64,000 nt of DNA, from the NCBI RefSeq assembly GCF_040932485.1, contig NZ_JBFRBH010000001.1:2666001-2730000 (forward strand), read 5' to 3'. The notes beneath the pieces were generated by a model. The model made no database searches. It was not told the origin of the DNA and saw only the letters and a list, made by a program, of their open reading frames with translations. The stretch's first letter is position 1; every line of letters begins with the position of its first letter. The DNA is from Gymnodinialimonas sp. 202GB13-11 (GTDB taxonomy: Bacteria > Pseudomonadota > Alphaproteobacteria > Rhodobacterales > Rhodobacteraceae). Below, piece by piece: positions 42,851-50,984 of this stretch. Both the position numbers and the translations under genes were made by a program.

Positions 42851-43621
42851 TTATTCTGTGAAAGTCGGGTCGCTGAGCCATTCCAGCGTCGCCTCGGTCG
42901 GGCCACTCGGTTTGTATTCCGCCCCAAGGGGAACCTCCCACCCAAGTGCGCGAATATGCCGGAAGATGTGCGAGTAGTTGACCTCACCCTGATCGGGCGC
43001 GCCACGGTCGGGGACGGAGGCGAACTGGATATGGCCGGTAATCGGGAGGCAGTCCGCTAGAAGCCGTGTCAGATCGCCCTGCATGATCTGCAAATGGTAG
43101 CAATCAAACATCAGCTTGAGGTTTGGAGCCGCGACAGCGTCGATGATCTGACGGGCCTTGTGTGTGGTCTGAAGGTGGTAGCCGGGCGCATCGTATGTAT
43201 TGAGCGGCTCAATCAGGATCGTAAGGCCATGGGGCGCGGCCTGCGCGCAAGCGTAGGTGAGATTGTCAATGAAAGTGGCGTCCGCCTCTGAACCTTGGGC
43301 GAACCCGGCCATGACGTGGATATTCTGTCCGCCGATTGCGTTTGCGTAGTCGATGGCCTGATCAATCGCAGCACGCGCCTCCACCTCGCGGCCCGGCAAG
43401 GCGGAGAGGCCGTTTTCACCGGCGGCAGTGTCGCCGCGGATTGTGTTGAGCCCGAGCATGGGCAGGCCGGTCTCTTGCAACGCGGCGGCTATGTCGGCTA
43501 CCGGAGTTTCATAGGGCCAATGGCATTCAACAGCGTCGAAACCCGCTTTCTTGGCGGCACGGATGGCATCGGGGAGCGACAGGTCGGCCCAGAGAAAGCC
43601 GAGATTTGCTGAGAAAGGCAT
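42851..43621 (-). CDS. Hydroxypyruvate isomerase-family TIM-barrel protein
   Basis: The protein has 256 residues. It has the xylose-isomerase-like TIM barrel with NLGFLWADLSLPDAIRAAKKAGFDAVECHWPY at the start, the metal-binding LIEPLNTYD near residue 138, LMFDCYHLQIM, GHIQFASVPDRGAPDQGEVNY and GAEYKPSG. This order matches hydroxypyruvate isomerase Hyi and its OtnI-type relatives, so either substrate is possible. It is a single gene, convergent with the VWA gene. Confidence 0.88.
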   Translation of the reverse strand: MPFSANLGFLWADLSLPDAIRAAKKAGFDAVECHWPYETPVADIAAALQETGLPMLGLNTIRGDTAAGENGLSALPGREVEARAAIDQAIDYANAIGGQNIHVMAGFAQGSEADATFIDNLTYACAQAAPHGLTILIEPLNTYDAPGYHLQTTHKARQIIDAVAAPNLKLMFDCYHLQIMQGDLTRLLADCLPITGHIQFASVPDRGAPDQGEVNYSHIFRHIRALGWEVPLGAEYKPSGPTEATLEWLSDPTFTE

Positions 43622-43678
43622 GGGAGCCGGGTTAGCCGGAGCAAATGGTTTTGTCTATCTGGAGGGGTTCGGCCTTTC

Positions 43679-43702
43679 GGGAGCCTTTCTTTGAAAAGCC
43701 CC
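43679..43702 (-). terminator. Hairpin of repeat copy 1
   Basis: On the minus strand GGGGCTTTTC and GAAAGGCTCC pair (10 pairs, two wobbles) with an AAA loop. It is the equivalent of the hairpin downstream of tRNA-Ala, with compensating or wobble changes. Confidence 0.5.
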
Positions 43703-43730
43703 TGTCGGCCGCCACCCGCGAAGCGGGTCT

Positions 43731-43762
43731 TGGTGGAGCCTAGCGGGATCGAACCGCTGACC
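43731..43762 (-). pseudogene. tRNA-Ala 3' fragment (T arm, acceptor strand and CCA)
   Basis: The 32 bases read, on the minus strand, GGTC then the T stem/loop and the acceptor 3' strand with CCA, identical to the complete tRNA-Ala 170 bases away. The 5' half that should pair with the acceptor is absent: upstream sequence shows no GGGGCCT. It is therefore a remnant, not a second tRNA. Confidence 0.75.
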
Positions 43763-43834
43763 CAAGCGTCCCGCAAGGGCGCAAGGGTCATGCGTTAGCC
43801 GTGGTGCAAACCATAAAAAGCGGGATAATTGTTT

Positions 43835-43935
43835 GGCCTTTCGGGAGCTTTTCTTCGAAAAGCCCCTGTCGGCCGACGCGCTTTTTGCTTTGCGAAAAGC
43901 GCTTGGTGGAGCCTAGCGGGATCGAACCGCTGACC
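43835..43935 (-). repeat. Direct repeat copy 2, overlapping the complete tRNA-Ala
   Basis: It starts with GGCCTTTCGGGAG and includes a TTCTTCGAAAAGCCCC hairpin, GTCGGCCG, a longer hairpin (AGCGCTTTT/AAAAAGCGC) and the 3' part of tRNA-Ala up to GGTC. It aligns with 43671-43762 except for the middle hairpin. Confidence 0.75.
43843..43866 (-). terminator. Hairpin downstream of tRNA-Ala
   Basis: GGGGCTTTTC and GAAAAGCTCC form a ten-pair stem (one G-U) with a GAA loop, about 40 bases after the tRNA. A second hairpin, AGCGCTTTT/AAAAAGCGC, lies between it and the tRNA (43878-43903). Together they probably end the tRNA transcript. Confidence 0.55.
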
Positions 43936-43979
43936 TCCTGCATGCCATGCAGGCGCTCTCCCAGCTGAGCTAAGGCCCC
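43904..43979 (-). tRNA. tRNA-Ala (anticodon GGC)
   Basis: The minus strand folds as a 76-base cloverleaf. The acceptor is GGGGCCT/AGGCTCC, the D stem GCTC/GAGC, the anticodon stem CCTGC/GCAGG with loop ATGGCAT (anticodon GGC, reads GCC), and the T arm is AGCGG-TTCGATC-CCGCT. CCA is encoded. Anticodon positions are taken from the seven-base loop. It lies in the 440-base gap between the isomerase-like gene and the TIGR02300 gene; the rest of that gap holds the repeats described here. Confidence 0.95.
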
Positions 43980-44064
43980 ATCGGTGGTGCGGTTTAAGGC
44001 CGGGCGGCGGACCGTGCAAGCGAAAAAATCGCCCCGGCCTGCCGTGCCCCGGCCTTATCCCTAA

Positions 44065-44406
44065 TCAGTCGTCGTCGCTGCCTTCGGCGGCAACATCGGC
44101 CAGATCGTCGAGGGCGACGGTATCTTCGTCGTCATCGTCCAGCACATCATCATCATCGATGTCCGCCTCGGCATCTTCTTCGATATCGAGGTCGTCATCG
44201 AGGACCAGATCTTCTTCCTCGGTCTCCGCTTCCTTGGCTTTGGTCGCGGATTTGTCGGCGACAAGGCTCTGCGCGCCGCCTTTGCCGGTCTCAAGGATCA
44301 CAACTTCGCCGGTATAGGGGCTGACGATCGGGTCAGCGCCAAGATCGTAGAAGCGTTTTCCAGTGGTGGGGCAGACGCGCTTAACGCCCCATTCCTCTTT
44401 GGGCAT
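44065..44406 (-). CDS. TIGR02300-family (FYDLN acidic) protein
   Basis: The protein has 113 residues. The N-terminal domain PKEEWGVKRVCPTTGKRFYDLGADPIVSPYTGEV contains the FYDLN-type motif, and the rest is a highly acidic tail (about 70 residues with many D/E runs). The family is restricted to alphaproteobacteria and of unknown function. The ATG at 44406 is chosen because it begins MPKEEWG; a longer frame to 44421 adds nothing conserved. It is divergent from the metallopeptidase gene. Confidence 0.92.
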   Translation of the reverse strand: MPKEEWGVKRVCPTTGKRFYDLGADPIVSPYTGEVVILETGKGGAQSLVADKSATKAKEAETEEEDLVLDDDLDIEEDAEADIDDDDVLDDDDEDTVALDDLADVAAEGSDDD

Positions 44407-44505
44407 GACACCCCCTTGCATAATCGGTATCGCGGGATGCGGTCCTCTGCCATAGTGTCAGAGGACTGTCAAAGGCTTTCCCCAAACCCGCCTGAGAGGT
44501 GTCAG

Positions 44506-45222
44506 TTGGCCACGCGCACGCCCGTTTCAACCCATGTGCTTCCCGGCGATCCGCCGGTTGAGGTTTTGGTGCGCCGGAATGCACGTGCAAAACGGTTTTC
44601 ATTGCGGGTCAGCCGGGCCGATGGGCGGGTGTCCTTGAGCTTGCCGACATGGGCACCAGAGGCTGAAGCTTTGGCCTTTCTGCGGGCGCGGGAGGATTGG
44701 GTGCGGCAGCATTTGCAGCGTGCGCCAGAGGTGCAGCGGGCGCAGATTGGGGCGCAGGTTCCGATCTGTGGCGTGCCGCGTGAGGTTGTGGCCGGATCAG
44801 GCCGTGCGGCGCGGTTCACCGATGGCCGGATCGAAGTGCCTGAAGGCGCGCGCGAAGGCCCGCGCATCAAGGCCCTGCTGACAGCTTTGGCACGCGAGCG
44901 GCTGACGGCTGCGGTTGCGCGTCACGCAAGCGCCCTTTGCCGCCCCTATGGCCGCATCACACTACGCGATCCCCGGTCCCGCTGGGGGAGTTGTTCGTCC
45001 AAAGGGGACCTCATGTTTTCGTGGCGGCTGATCATGGCTCCGCCGGAGGTGCTTGACTACGTCGCCGCGCACGAAGTCGCCCACCTGGCCGAGATGAACC
45101 ATTCGGATCGATTCTGGGCGGTGTGCAGGCGTCTTTGCCCGGAAACCGACACCCATCGCCGCTGGATCAAGCAATATGGTGCGGACCTTCTGGCCTGGCG
45201 TTTTGACGGAGACACGACCTGA
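44506..45222 (+). CDS. YgjP-type (DUF45) zinc metallopeptidase
   Basis: The protein has 238 residues. The HExxH site is AHEVAHLAEMNHSDRFW near residue 192, in the form found in YgjP/DUF45 proteins, and the KRFSLRVSRADGRVSLSLP and RDPRSRWGSCSSKGDLMFSWRLIMAP stretches are the family's other conserved blocks. It is probably cytoplasmic; its target is unknown. TTG at 44506, seven bases after GAGAGG, is taken as the start. A longer frame from ATG 44416 is less likely. It ends one base ahead of the GntR gene. Confidence 0.88.
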   Translation: MATRTPVSTHVLPGDPPVEVLVRRNARAKRFSLRVSRADGRVSLSLPTWAPEAEALAFLRAREDWVRQHLQRAPEVQRAQIGAQVPICGVPREVVAGSGRAARFTDGRIEVPEGAREGPRIKALLTALARERLTAAVARHASALCRPYGRITLRDPRSRWGSCSSKGDLMFSWRLIMAPPEVLDYVAAHEVAHLAEMNHSDRFWAVCRRLCPETDTHRRWIKQYGADLLAWRFDGDTT

Positions 45223-45223
45223 C

Positions 45224-45877
45224 ATGCTGATGAACCCCCGCCCGACCGAAACCGGCGCCGCCGTCGCCCATGACCGCGTCTACCGCGCCCTGCGCACGCG
45301 CATCATGTACGGCGAGGTGGGGCCGGGCGAAGCGATGACCCTGCGCGGCCTGGGAAAGGAATTCGGCACGTCGATGACCCCCGCGCGAGAGGCTGTACGC
45401 CGCCTGGTCAGCGAGGGGGCGCTGTTCCTGTCTACCTCTGGCCGTGTCTCGACGCCCGAATTGTCCAACGAGCGCATCGAGGAGCTGGCCGCAATTCGCG
45501 CTTTGCTAGAGCCGGAATTGGCTTCGCGCGCCCTACCTCGCGCGCACCCTGCATTGATCGAGCGGATGGAGGCGATCAACGCCCAGATCGCGCAGGTCAT
45601 CGCGCGGCGCGATGCGGTGGCCTATATCCGCACAAACCTAGAATTCCACCGCACTCTCTATTTGCGCGCCCAGGCCCCCGCGATGCTGGCACTGGCTGAA
45701 ACGGTCTGGCTGCAAATGGGCCCAACGATGCGCGCGCTTTACGGGCGATTGGGCCGGACCGAGGCCCCGCCCCATCACAAGCTGATCCTTGCCGCGTTGA
45801 AGGCCGGGGATGAACCGGGGCTGCGCCTTGCCCTGCGGGCGGATGTGACACAAGGGCTCCGGCTTCTAGCGAACTAA
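45224..45877 (+). CDS. GntR-family (FadR/FCD) transcriptional regulator
   Basis: The protein has 217 residues. The N-terminal winged helix (VYRALRTRIMYGEVGPGEAMTLRGLGKEFGTSMTPAREAVRRLVSEGAL) is the GntR reader, and the all-helical FCD effector domain (residues 85-215) contains FHRTLYLRA and PHHKLILAALKAGD, which carry the metal-binding histidines. Such regulators usually sense a carboxylate. The start is one base after the metallopeptidase stop, so it is co-transcribed with that gene. It could act on the palindromes near sucC and lpdA, but this is speculation. Confidence 0.92.
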   Translation: MLMNPRPTETGAAVAHDRVYRALRTRIMYGEVGPGEAMTLRGLGKEFGTSMTPAREAVRRLVSEGALFLSTSGRVSTPELSNERIEELAAIRALLEPELASRALPRAHPALIERMEAINAQIAQVIARRDAVAYIRTNLEFHRTLYLRAQAPAMLALAETVWLQMGPTMRALYGRLGRTEAPPHHKLILAALKAGDEPGLRLALRADVTQGLRLLAN

Positions 45878-45938
45878 GAGACCGCCGTTGGCGGAAACCC
45901 CTACTTGCCGCGGCGGGGCCCGCTTGGGACACTGGGCC

Positions 45939-46361
45939 ATGTTCATGACGATGAAATTGCCGCTCTGCGCGGCGCTTGGGGCCTTGGCCCTATTTGCACC
46001 AACCCTCGCCTCTGCGGATAGCCTGTGGCGCTTGGCCGATGGGTCAATTCTCCGACTGACCGATGCGGGGCAGTCTCGCATTCTCCGCTATGTCACGCCA
46101 AGCGAAGAGGCGGCTTATGCGGGCGAATTTCCTAATGCGACGCTATTTCAAGGCCGCCTTGACGGAAGTAACCTGACCGGAGCGGTCATCACCCGCAGCG
46201 AAGTTTGCGGGGAAACGACCTACCCAGTCATCGGTCAAGTCGAGCAAGACCCCCTGAGAATTGTCTTGGCCGGTCAAAGCATTGTACGCAATTGCCTCAT
46301 CCCGACTGCAAATGTTCGGGATGAGCGCTTGGTATTGGAATTTGTGGGGCCAGCCGACTGA
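45939..46361 (+). CDS. Exported protein of unknown function
   Basis: The protein has 140 residues from the ATG at 45939 (further ATGs at 45945 and 45951 are also possible). A signal peptide (KLPLCAALGALALFAPTLASADS) is followed by a soluble domain with WRLADGSILRLTDAG and FQGRLDGSNLTGAVI. Two cysteines, SEVCGETTY and VRNCLIP, could bond. I recognise no family. The stop codon abuts the lpdA stop codon on the other strand with no bases between them. Confidence 0.7.
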   Translation: MFMTMKLPLCAALGALALFAPTLASADSLWRLADGSILRLTDAGQSRILRYVTPSEEAAYAGEFPNATLFQGRLDGSNLTGAVITRSEVCGETTYPVIGQVEQDPLRIVLAGQSIVRNCLIPTANVRDERLVLEFVGPAD

Positions 46362-47750
46362 TCAGCTGTGGATCGGACCATCCCCGCAAGCGAGCGCCGC
46401 CTCGCGCACGGCTTCCGAATAGGTCGGATGCGCGTGGCAGGTCAGCGCCAGATCCTCGGCTGACGCACCGAACTCCATTGCAACGCAAACCTCATGGATC
46501 AAATCGCCCGCCATCGGCCCGATAATATGCGCGCCTAGAATGCGGTCGGTTTCCTTGTCAGCCAGCAGCTTCACTAAGCCATCGCCCGCGAAGTTCGCCT
46601 TGGCGCGGCCATTGCCCATGAAGCTGAATTTGCCGACTTTGTAGGCGCGGCCCGCTTCTTTTAGGCTTTCCTCAGTCTCACCTACTGTGGAAACCTCAGG
46701 GTGCGTGTAGATGACACCTGGGATCACGCCGTAATTCACATGACCATGCTTGCCCGCGGCAACTTCAGCCGCGGCCATGCCCTCATCCTCGGCCTTGTGC
46801 GCCAGCATTGGCCCTTTGATCGCATCGCCGATGGCCAAGATGCCCGGCACATTGGTGCGATATTGACCGTCCACTTCGATCTGGCCGCGGTCCGACATCT
46901 TCACTCCAAGCGCGTCTAGCCCCAGCCCGTCGGTGTAGGGCTTGCGACCTGTCGCAACGAGGACCACATCAGCATCCACCACCGCTTCGCTGTCATCCTT
47001 ACGCAACTTGTAGGTGACCTTCGCCTTGGTCTTGGTGGCATCCACCTTCTGCACAGCCGCCCCAAGCACAAAATCAATGCCCTGCTTTTTGAGCGTCCGC
47101 TGGAACACCTTTGATACTTCCGCATCCATGCCCGGCGTGATGTGGTCGAGAAATTCGATAACCTGCACTTCTGTGCCGAGCCGCGCGTAGACCGAGCCCA
47201 ATTCCAGCCCGATCACGCCAGCGCCGATCACCACCATCTTCTTGGGGATCTTCGGCAGGCTCAGTGCACCCTCGCTGTCGACCACAACCTTCTGGTCGAT
47301 CTCGATCCCCGGCAGGCTCGATGGCTCTGACCCGGACGCGATGATGATGTGTTTGGCCTCGTGCACCTCATCGCCCACCTTCACCTTGCCCGCTTCAGGG
47401 ATGGACCCCCACCCTTTCAGCCATTCGATCTTGTTCTTCTTGAACAGAAACTCAATGCCCTTGGTGTTTTGGCCAATCACATCCGTCTTGTAGGCCTGCA
47501 TCTGTTTCCAGTCGACCGACGGGCTTTTGCCCTTCAGGCCCATCTTGGCGAAGTTGTGCTCGGCCTCATGCAACTGATGGCTGGCGTGCAACAACGCTTT
47601 GGAGGGGATACAGCCGATGTTAAGACAGGTTCCACCAAGCGTCTCACGCCCCTCAACACAAGCCGTCTTCAGACCCAACTGCGCGCACCGGATCGCGCAG
47701 ACATATCCACCGGGGCCGGAGCCGATTACGATAACATCATAGCTGGACAT
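46362..47750 (-). CDS. lpdA: Dihydrolipoyl dehydrogenase (E3)
   Basis: The protein has 462 residues. E3 reoxidises the lipoyl groups of 2-oxoacid dehydrogenases with NAD. The FAD motif [18 protein letters not shown], the redox disulfide [13 protein letters not shown], the NAD motif [19 protein letters not shown] and the C-terminal catalytic HAHPTYSEA histidine-glutamate pair are all present. It is the last TCA-block gene on this strand, 1.7 kb downstream of odhB and behind three inserted genes. A TTGTGATCACAA palindrome lies about 120 bases ahead of its start. Confidence 0.97.
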   Translation of the reverse strand: MSSYDVIVIGSGPGGYVCAIRCAQLGLKTACVEGRETLGGTCLNIGCIPSKALLHASHQLHEAEHNFAKMGLKGKSPSVDWKQMQAYKTDVIGQNTKGIEFLFKKNKIEWLKGWGSIPEAGKVKVGDEVHEAKHIIIASGSEPSSLPGIEIDQKVVVDSEGALSLPKIPKKMVVIGAGVIGLELGSVYARLGTEVQVIEFLDHITPGMDAEVSKVFQRTLKKQGIDFVLGAAVQKVDATKTKAKVTYKLRKDDSEAVVDADVVLVATGRKPYTDGLGLDALGVKMSDRGQIEVDGQYRTNVPGILAIGDAIKGPMLAHKAEDEGMAAAEVAAGKHGHVNYGVIPGVIYTHPEVSTVGETEESLKEAGRAYKVGKFSFMGNGRAKANFAGDGLVKLLADKETDRILGAHIIGPMAGDLIHEVCVAMEFGASAEDLALTCHAHPTYSEAVREAALACGDGPIHS

Positions 47751-47870
47751 GGGGGTCTCCTAGAGCGTGCTGATCGTTAGGCTGAACCTATGGAGCAGCA
47801 GCCCTCGCAACAACCCCAAGTTGACGAGCGCGCCTGCGTGTCGCGGGCTAATGTCTCGATCGGTGTCCGC

Positions 47871-47882
47871 TTGTGATCACAA
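47871..47882 (-). promoter_or_regulatory. TTGTGATCACAA palindrome upstream of lpdA
   Basis: This perfect 12-base palindrome lies 121-132 bases before the lpdA start and just after the stop of the membrane-protein gene. The same TGTGATCACA core, with a shared AGAATT-like flank, occurs twice at 60891-60923 ahead of sucC. It is probably the binding site of a common regulator. Confidence 0.65.
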
Positions 47883-47885
47883 TTC

Positions 47886-48233
47886 TCAGCCGTGGCGTCG
47901 CAATGTAGGTCGCGGCAGCTCTCCACACCCGGCAAGCCATGAGATTAGAAACAGCGGAGCCACGCACAAAAGAAGTATGAAAACTGTCGCGCCGTCGCTT
48001 GGTTGTGTTGCGTAAATCAAAAGCATCAGGTCATCAAAGGTTGCGACCAACACACCTATGAACGCGGGGATTGCGATCCACGACCTTGCCAGCAACAGCC
48101 CAGCCATTGCACCCCAGGCGAGCATCAAATCCCATGGGATAAGGGGCCAATTCACATACGCGCCAAACAGCGACAGGCAGAAAAACAGCGCGAATAATGC
48201 TGTAAGACCAATACGCACCACCTTGGCCATCAT
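47886..48233 (-). CDS. Small hydrophobic membrane protein, unknown
   Basis: The protein has 115 residues with four hydrophobic stretches (about 6-25, 30-47, 50-68 and 82-100). I recognise no family. The ATG at 48233 overlaps the MAPEG stop as ATGATGG; a second ATG at 48230 is equally possible. The longer frame to 48368 runs antiparallel to nothing useful and lacks conserved sequence. It is co-transcribed with the MAPEG gene. Confidence 0.6.
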   Translation of the reverse strand: MMAKVVRIGLTALFALFFCLSLFGAYVNWPLIPWDLMLAWGAMAGLLLARSWIAIPAFIGVLVATFDDLMLLIYATQPSDGATVFILLLCVAPLFLISWLAGCGELPRPTLRRHG

Positions 48234-48643
48234 CCGAACAAAGCTGCCAGAAGCATGGCCAAAGTCGCCAGAAAGCCGGCAAACCAGATGAAGCTGCGCC
48301 ACGGCACCCAGCCGAATGCATAAGCTGGCACGTACAAGACCCGCGCCGCGAGGTAGATCCACGCGCAAGTAGCTGTGAGGGGTGACGATTGATCCCCAAG
48401 CGTGACCACAAACACCGCAATCGTGAACAGGATCAACGCCTCGAAATGATTGTTCATCGCGCGGATCAGGCGCCCGGTGCGCGGGCTGACCTGTTCCTCG
48501 ATCGACCCACCGGACCGCCCCTTGTCACGCGGCGACAGGGTTTTGCCCGTTCCAACCTCTAAATTGGCGGGGATCGCCATGAGAGCAAATTGGAGCACCT
48601 GCAAAAGGCCCGCGAGGGCAAGAACCGTCAATTCGGGGGACAT
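48230..48643 (-). CDS. MAPEG-family membrane protein
   Basis: The protein has 137 residues with four hydrophobic helices. It has the MAPEG marks RLIRAMNNHFEALILFTIAVFV and AARVLYVPAYAFGW. MAPEG proteins are membrane-bound glutathione-dependent transferases or peroxidases, though many bacterial ones are of unknown role. GGAG six bases before the ATG at 48643 supports that start over the GTG at 48646. Confidence 0.88.
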   Translation of the reverse strand: MSPELTVLALAGLLQVLQFALMAIPANLEVGTGKTLSPRDKGRSGGSIEEQVSPRTGRLIRAMNNHFEALILFTIAVFVVTLGDQSSPLTATCAWIYLAARVLYVPAYAFGWVPWRSFIWFAGFLATLAMLLAALFG

Positions 48644-48694
48644 CACAATCTCCGCGTACCATTTATCGGCAATGTGCGCTGATCCCCCGCCGGG

Positions 48695-49222
48695 TCAACT
48701 GGCTTCGTCTGCTGCAAAGCTGAGGCTCGCGCCGTTGATGCAATGCAGCATCTCCCCCTGCACGATCAGGTAATGGCCGAGATGGCTGCCGCAGCGGCGG
48801 CAATGCACCTCGGTCACCTGACGGACCTCCTCGATCTCGGTCTCCGACATCTGCGCAGGCCATTCGTCGATGCCGAGCAGGACATTGTCGGGACGGGAAT
48901 GGTGGAAGAAGACCCAGCCGATCAAGCGATTGGTCTTCTGATCGCTATCGTAAATGGTGAGGTTGCAGCCCTTACAGTGGTAATGGCCGGCCTCTTCTGA
49001 TTGCCAGTAATCCGACGAAAAGCGCGGCTCCGTCCCGAATTCCCGCATGATGCGGTATTCGTCCTCAGTCAGCATCGCGCGCCATTCTTCCTCTGTGCGA
49101 GTGACCTCGTAAGCGAAGTCTTCGCTACCGGGGGCCTCCGTATGGGCCTTCGCCATGGGGGCAGCGAGCGCCGTTGCCGCAGCTGTCCCGAGGAAGGCCC
49201 GGCGGTTCGGGTGATGTGTCAT
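48695..49222 (-). CDS. msrB: Tat-exported methionine sulfoxide reductase B-like protein
   Basis: The protein has 175 residues. A twin-arginine signal (NRRAFLGTAAATALAAP) leads to the SelR fold: zinc cysteines in CKGC and CRRC, the conserved GSHLGH, and the catalytic-type cysteine in LHCINGASLSF. The GWPSF motif of standard MsrB reads GWVFF here, and the D-GM-RTEV segment is replaced. It may therefore reduce a special periplasmic substrate or have altered kinetics. The ATG at 49222 begins the signal. It is downstream of odhB, separated by a terminator. Confidence 0.85.
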   Translation of the reverse strand: MTHHPNRRAFLGTAAATALAAPMAKAHTEAPGSEDFAYEVTRTEEEWRAMLTEDEYRIMREFGTEPRFSSDYWQSEEAGHYHCKGCNLTIYDSDQKTNRLIGWVFFHHSRPDNVLLGIDEWPAQMSETEIEEVRQVTEVHCRRCGSHLGHYLIVQGEMLHCINGASLSFAADEAS

Positions 49223-49365
49223 GGGCGTGTCTCCTTGTCCTTCGGGCAAGGTGGCACGCGAGGGCGATCACTGGGAAAACACGAAGGCGGGAGGTGCCGG
49301 GGATGTGAGGAAGCGCGAAATCTGCGTCCAAAGAGGAAATTTCTCACTTCCGACCCGCATCGAAA

Positions 49366-49395
49366 GAAAGCCCCCTACGTTTGCTGGGGGCTTTC
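49366..49395 (-). terminator. Rho-independent terminator of the suc operon
   Basis: On the minus strand GAAAGCCCCC and GGGGGCTTTC form a perfect ten-pair stem with a ten-base loop, followed by TTTC. It lies 30 bases after the odhB stop and ends the operon that starts at sucC, before msrB. Confidence 0.8.
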
Positions 49396-49424
49396 GAAAC
49401 GATAAGTTGGACAACTGGGTCAGA

Positions 49425-50978
49425 TTACAAATCCATCAGCAACCGCCGCGGATCTTCCAGCGCTTCTTTAACCCGCACAAGGAACGTGACCGCCCCCTTA
49501 CCGTCAACGATCCGGTGGTCATAGGACAGCGCCAGATACATCATCGGGCGGATCACGACCTCTCCATTGATCGCCATCGGACGGTCCTGAATCTTGTGCA
49601 TGCCCAAAATGCCGGACTGCGGCGGGTTCAGGATCGGCGACGACATCAGTGAGCCGTAGACCCCGCCATTGGAGATCGTGAAGGTCCCGCCCTGCATCTC
49701 GGCCATGCTGAGCTTGCCGTCCCGCGCACGCGCGCCCTTTTCGGCAATCGCCTTCTCGATATCGGCAAAGCTCATCGCATCCGCGTCGCGGATCACCGGC
49801 ACCACAAGGCCCTGCGGCGTGCCAGCGGCGATGCCCATATGCACGAAGTTCTTATAGACGATCTCTTGCCCGTCGATCTCGGCGTTCACCTCCGGCACTT
49901 CACGCAGCGCGTGCACACAGGCCTTGGTGAAGAAGGACATAAAGCCAAGTTTCACGCCGTGTTTCTTCAGGAAAAGGTCCTTGTATTCGTTGCGCAATTC
50001 CATCACCGCGCCCATGTCGACCTCATTGTAGGTCGTCAGGATCGCGGCCGTATTCTGCGCATCTTTTAGGCGGCGCGCGATGGTCTGGCGCAGGCGGGTC
50101 ATCTTCACACGCTCTTCGCGAGACGCATCTTCCGCGGGGCTCGGGGCGCGCGGGGTCTGGGCAGGCTGGGCGGGCGCGCTCGTCGAAGACGGCGGGGCCG
50201 ACACAGCTTTCATCACATCCTCTTTCATGATCCGGCCATCCCGGCCCGATCCCTGAACCTGATCCGCGCTCAGACCCTTCTCGGCCATCATCTTCTCAGC
50301 CGAAGGGGCGTTCCGAACATCTGCTGCGTCGCGACCTGCCGGAGGCGTGGAATACTGATCGCCACCAGTCTCTCCGTCACCACCACCCGTCGAGGCCGCG
50401 CTTTGGGTCCCGGAAGACGAGGCTCCGCCGATCACGGCCAGCTTGGCGGAAGCTTCAACGGTCGCCCCTTCAGGCGCGAGGATTTCGGACAAGACACCAG
50501 CCGCAGGCGCTGGCACCTCGACGGAGACCTTGTCCGTCTCCAACTCACACAGCATTTCATCCTGCGCGACCGTGTCCCCCACGGCCTTGAACCAAGACGA
50601 CACTGTCGCCTCCGTCACGCTTTCCCCTAGGGTCGGGACCATGACGTCAACGGCATCGCCAGACACCTCTTCACGCGGCGCGGCAGAGGCCTCGTCCTTG
50701 GCGGCTTCCTTGGCTTTCGGGGCGGCGGCCGAGCCGGCATCCCCTTCGCTCAACGTGGCTAACAGGGCGTCTACGCCAACCGTTTCGCCCTCGGCGGCGA
50801 CGATTTCGCCCAACGTCCCTGCCGCGGGCGATGGCACTTCGACCGTTACTTTGTCGGTCTCAAGCTCACACAGCATCTCGTCCACGGCGACGGCATCACC
50901 CGGCTTTTTGAACCAGGTCGCCACGGTCGCCTCGGTCACGCTTTCCCCCAGCGTCGGCACTCGGATTTCTACGGACAT
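49425..50978 (-). CDS. odhB: 2-oxoglutarate dehydrogenase E2, dihydrolipoyl succinyltransferase
   Basis: The protein has 517 residues, long for this enzyme because it carries two lipoyl domains. Both hold the lipoylated lysine in the same sequence ELETDK (near residues 42 and 145). A Pro/Ala/Gly-rich linker, a peripheral-subunit-binding domain ([31 protein letters not shown]) and the catalytic domain ending with [14 protein letters not shown] follow. It makes succinyl-CoA in the 24-mer core. It starts six bases after the sucA stop. Confidence 0.97.
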   Translation of the reverse strand: MSVEIRVPTLGESVTEATVATWFKKPGDAVAVDEMLCELETDKVTVEVPSPAAGTLGEIVAAEGETVGVDALLATLSEGDAGSAAAPKAKEAAKDEASAAPREEVSGDAVDVMVPTLGESVTEATVSSWFKAVGDTVAQDEMLCELETDKVSVEVPAPAAGVLSEILAPEGATVEASAKLAVIGGASSSGTQSAASTGGGDGETGGDQYSTPPAGRDAADVRNAPSAEKMMAEKGLSADQVQGSGRDGRIMKEDVMKAVSAPPSSTSAPAQPAQTPRAPSPAEDASREERVKMTRLRQTIARRLKDAQNTAAILTTYNEVDMGAVMELRNEYKDLFLKKHGVKLGFMSFFTKACVHALREVPEVNAEIDGQEIVYKNFVHMGIAAGTPQGLVVPVIRDADAMSFADIEKAIAEKGARARDGKLSMAEMQGGTFTISNGGVYGSLMSSPILNPPQSGILGMHKIQDRPMAINGEVVIRPMMYLALSYDHRIVDGKGAVTFLVRVKEALEDPRRLLMDL

Positions 50979-50984
50979 GTCTGA

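Larger units (their letters stand above)
43671..43762 (-). repeat. Direct repeat copy 1, ending in a tRNA-Ala 3' fragment
   Basis: The segment carries GGCCTTTCGGGAG, a TTTCTTTGAAAAGCCCC hairpin, GTCGGCCG, its own short hairpin (ACCCGC/GCGGGT) and then 32 bases identical to the 3' part of tRNA-Ala. The same order of parts occurs at 43835-43935. The hairpins differ in sequence yet keep their pairing, which suggests selection or gene conversion. Confidence 0.75.

Noticed and set aside
43731-43820. A second complete tRNA next to tRNA-Ala
   Set aside because: The 3' third is perfect, but no matching 5' acceptor strand, D arm or anticodon arm can be found upstream on the minus strand.
43622-44064. 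Integrated element at tRNA-Ala
   Set aside because: The repeats flank only about 70 bases and there is no integrase or mobile-element gene. The duplication is kept as a finding but not called an element.
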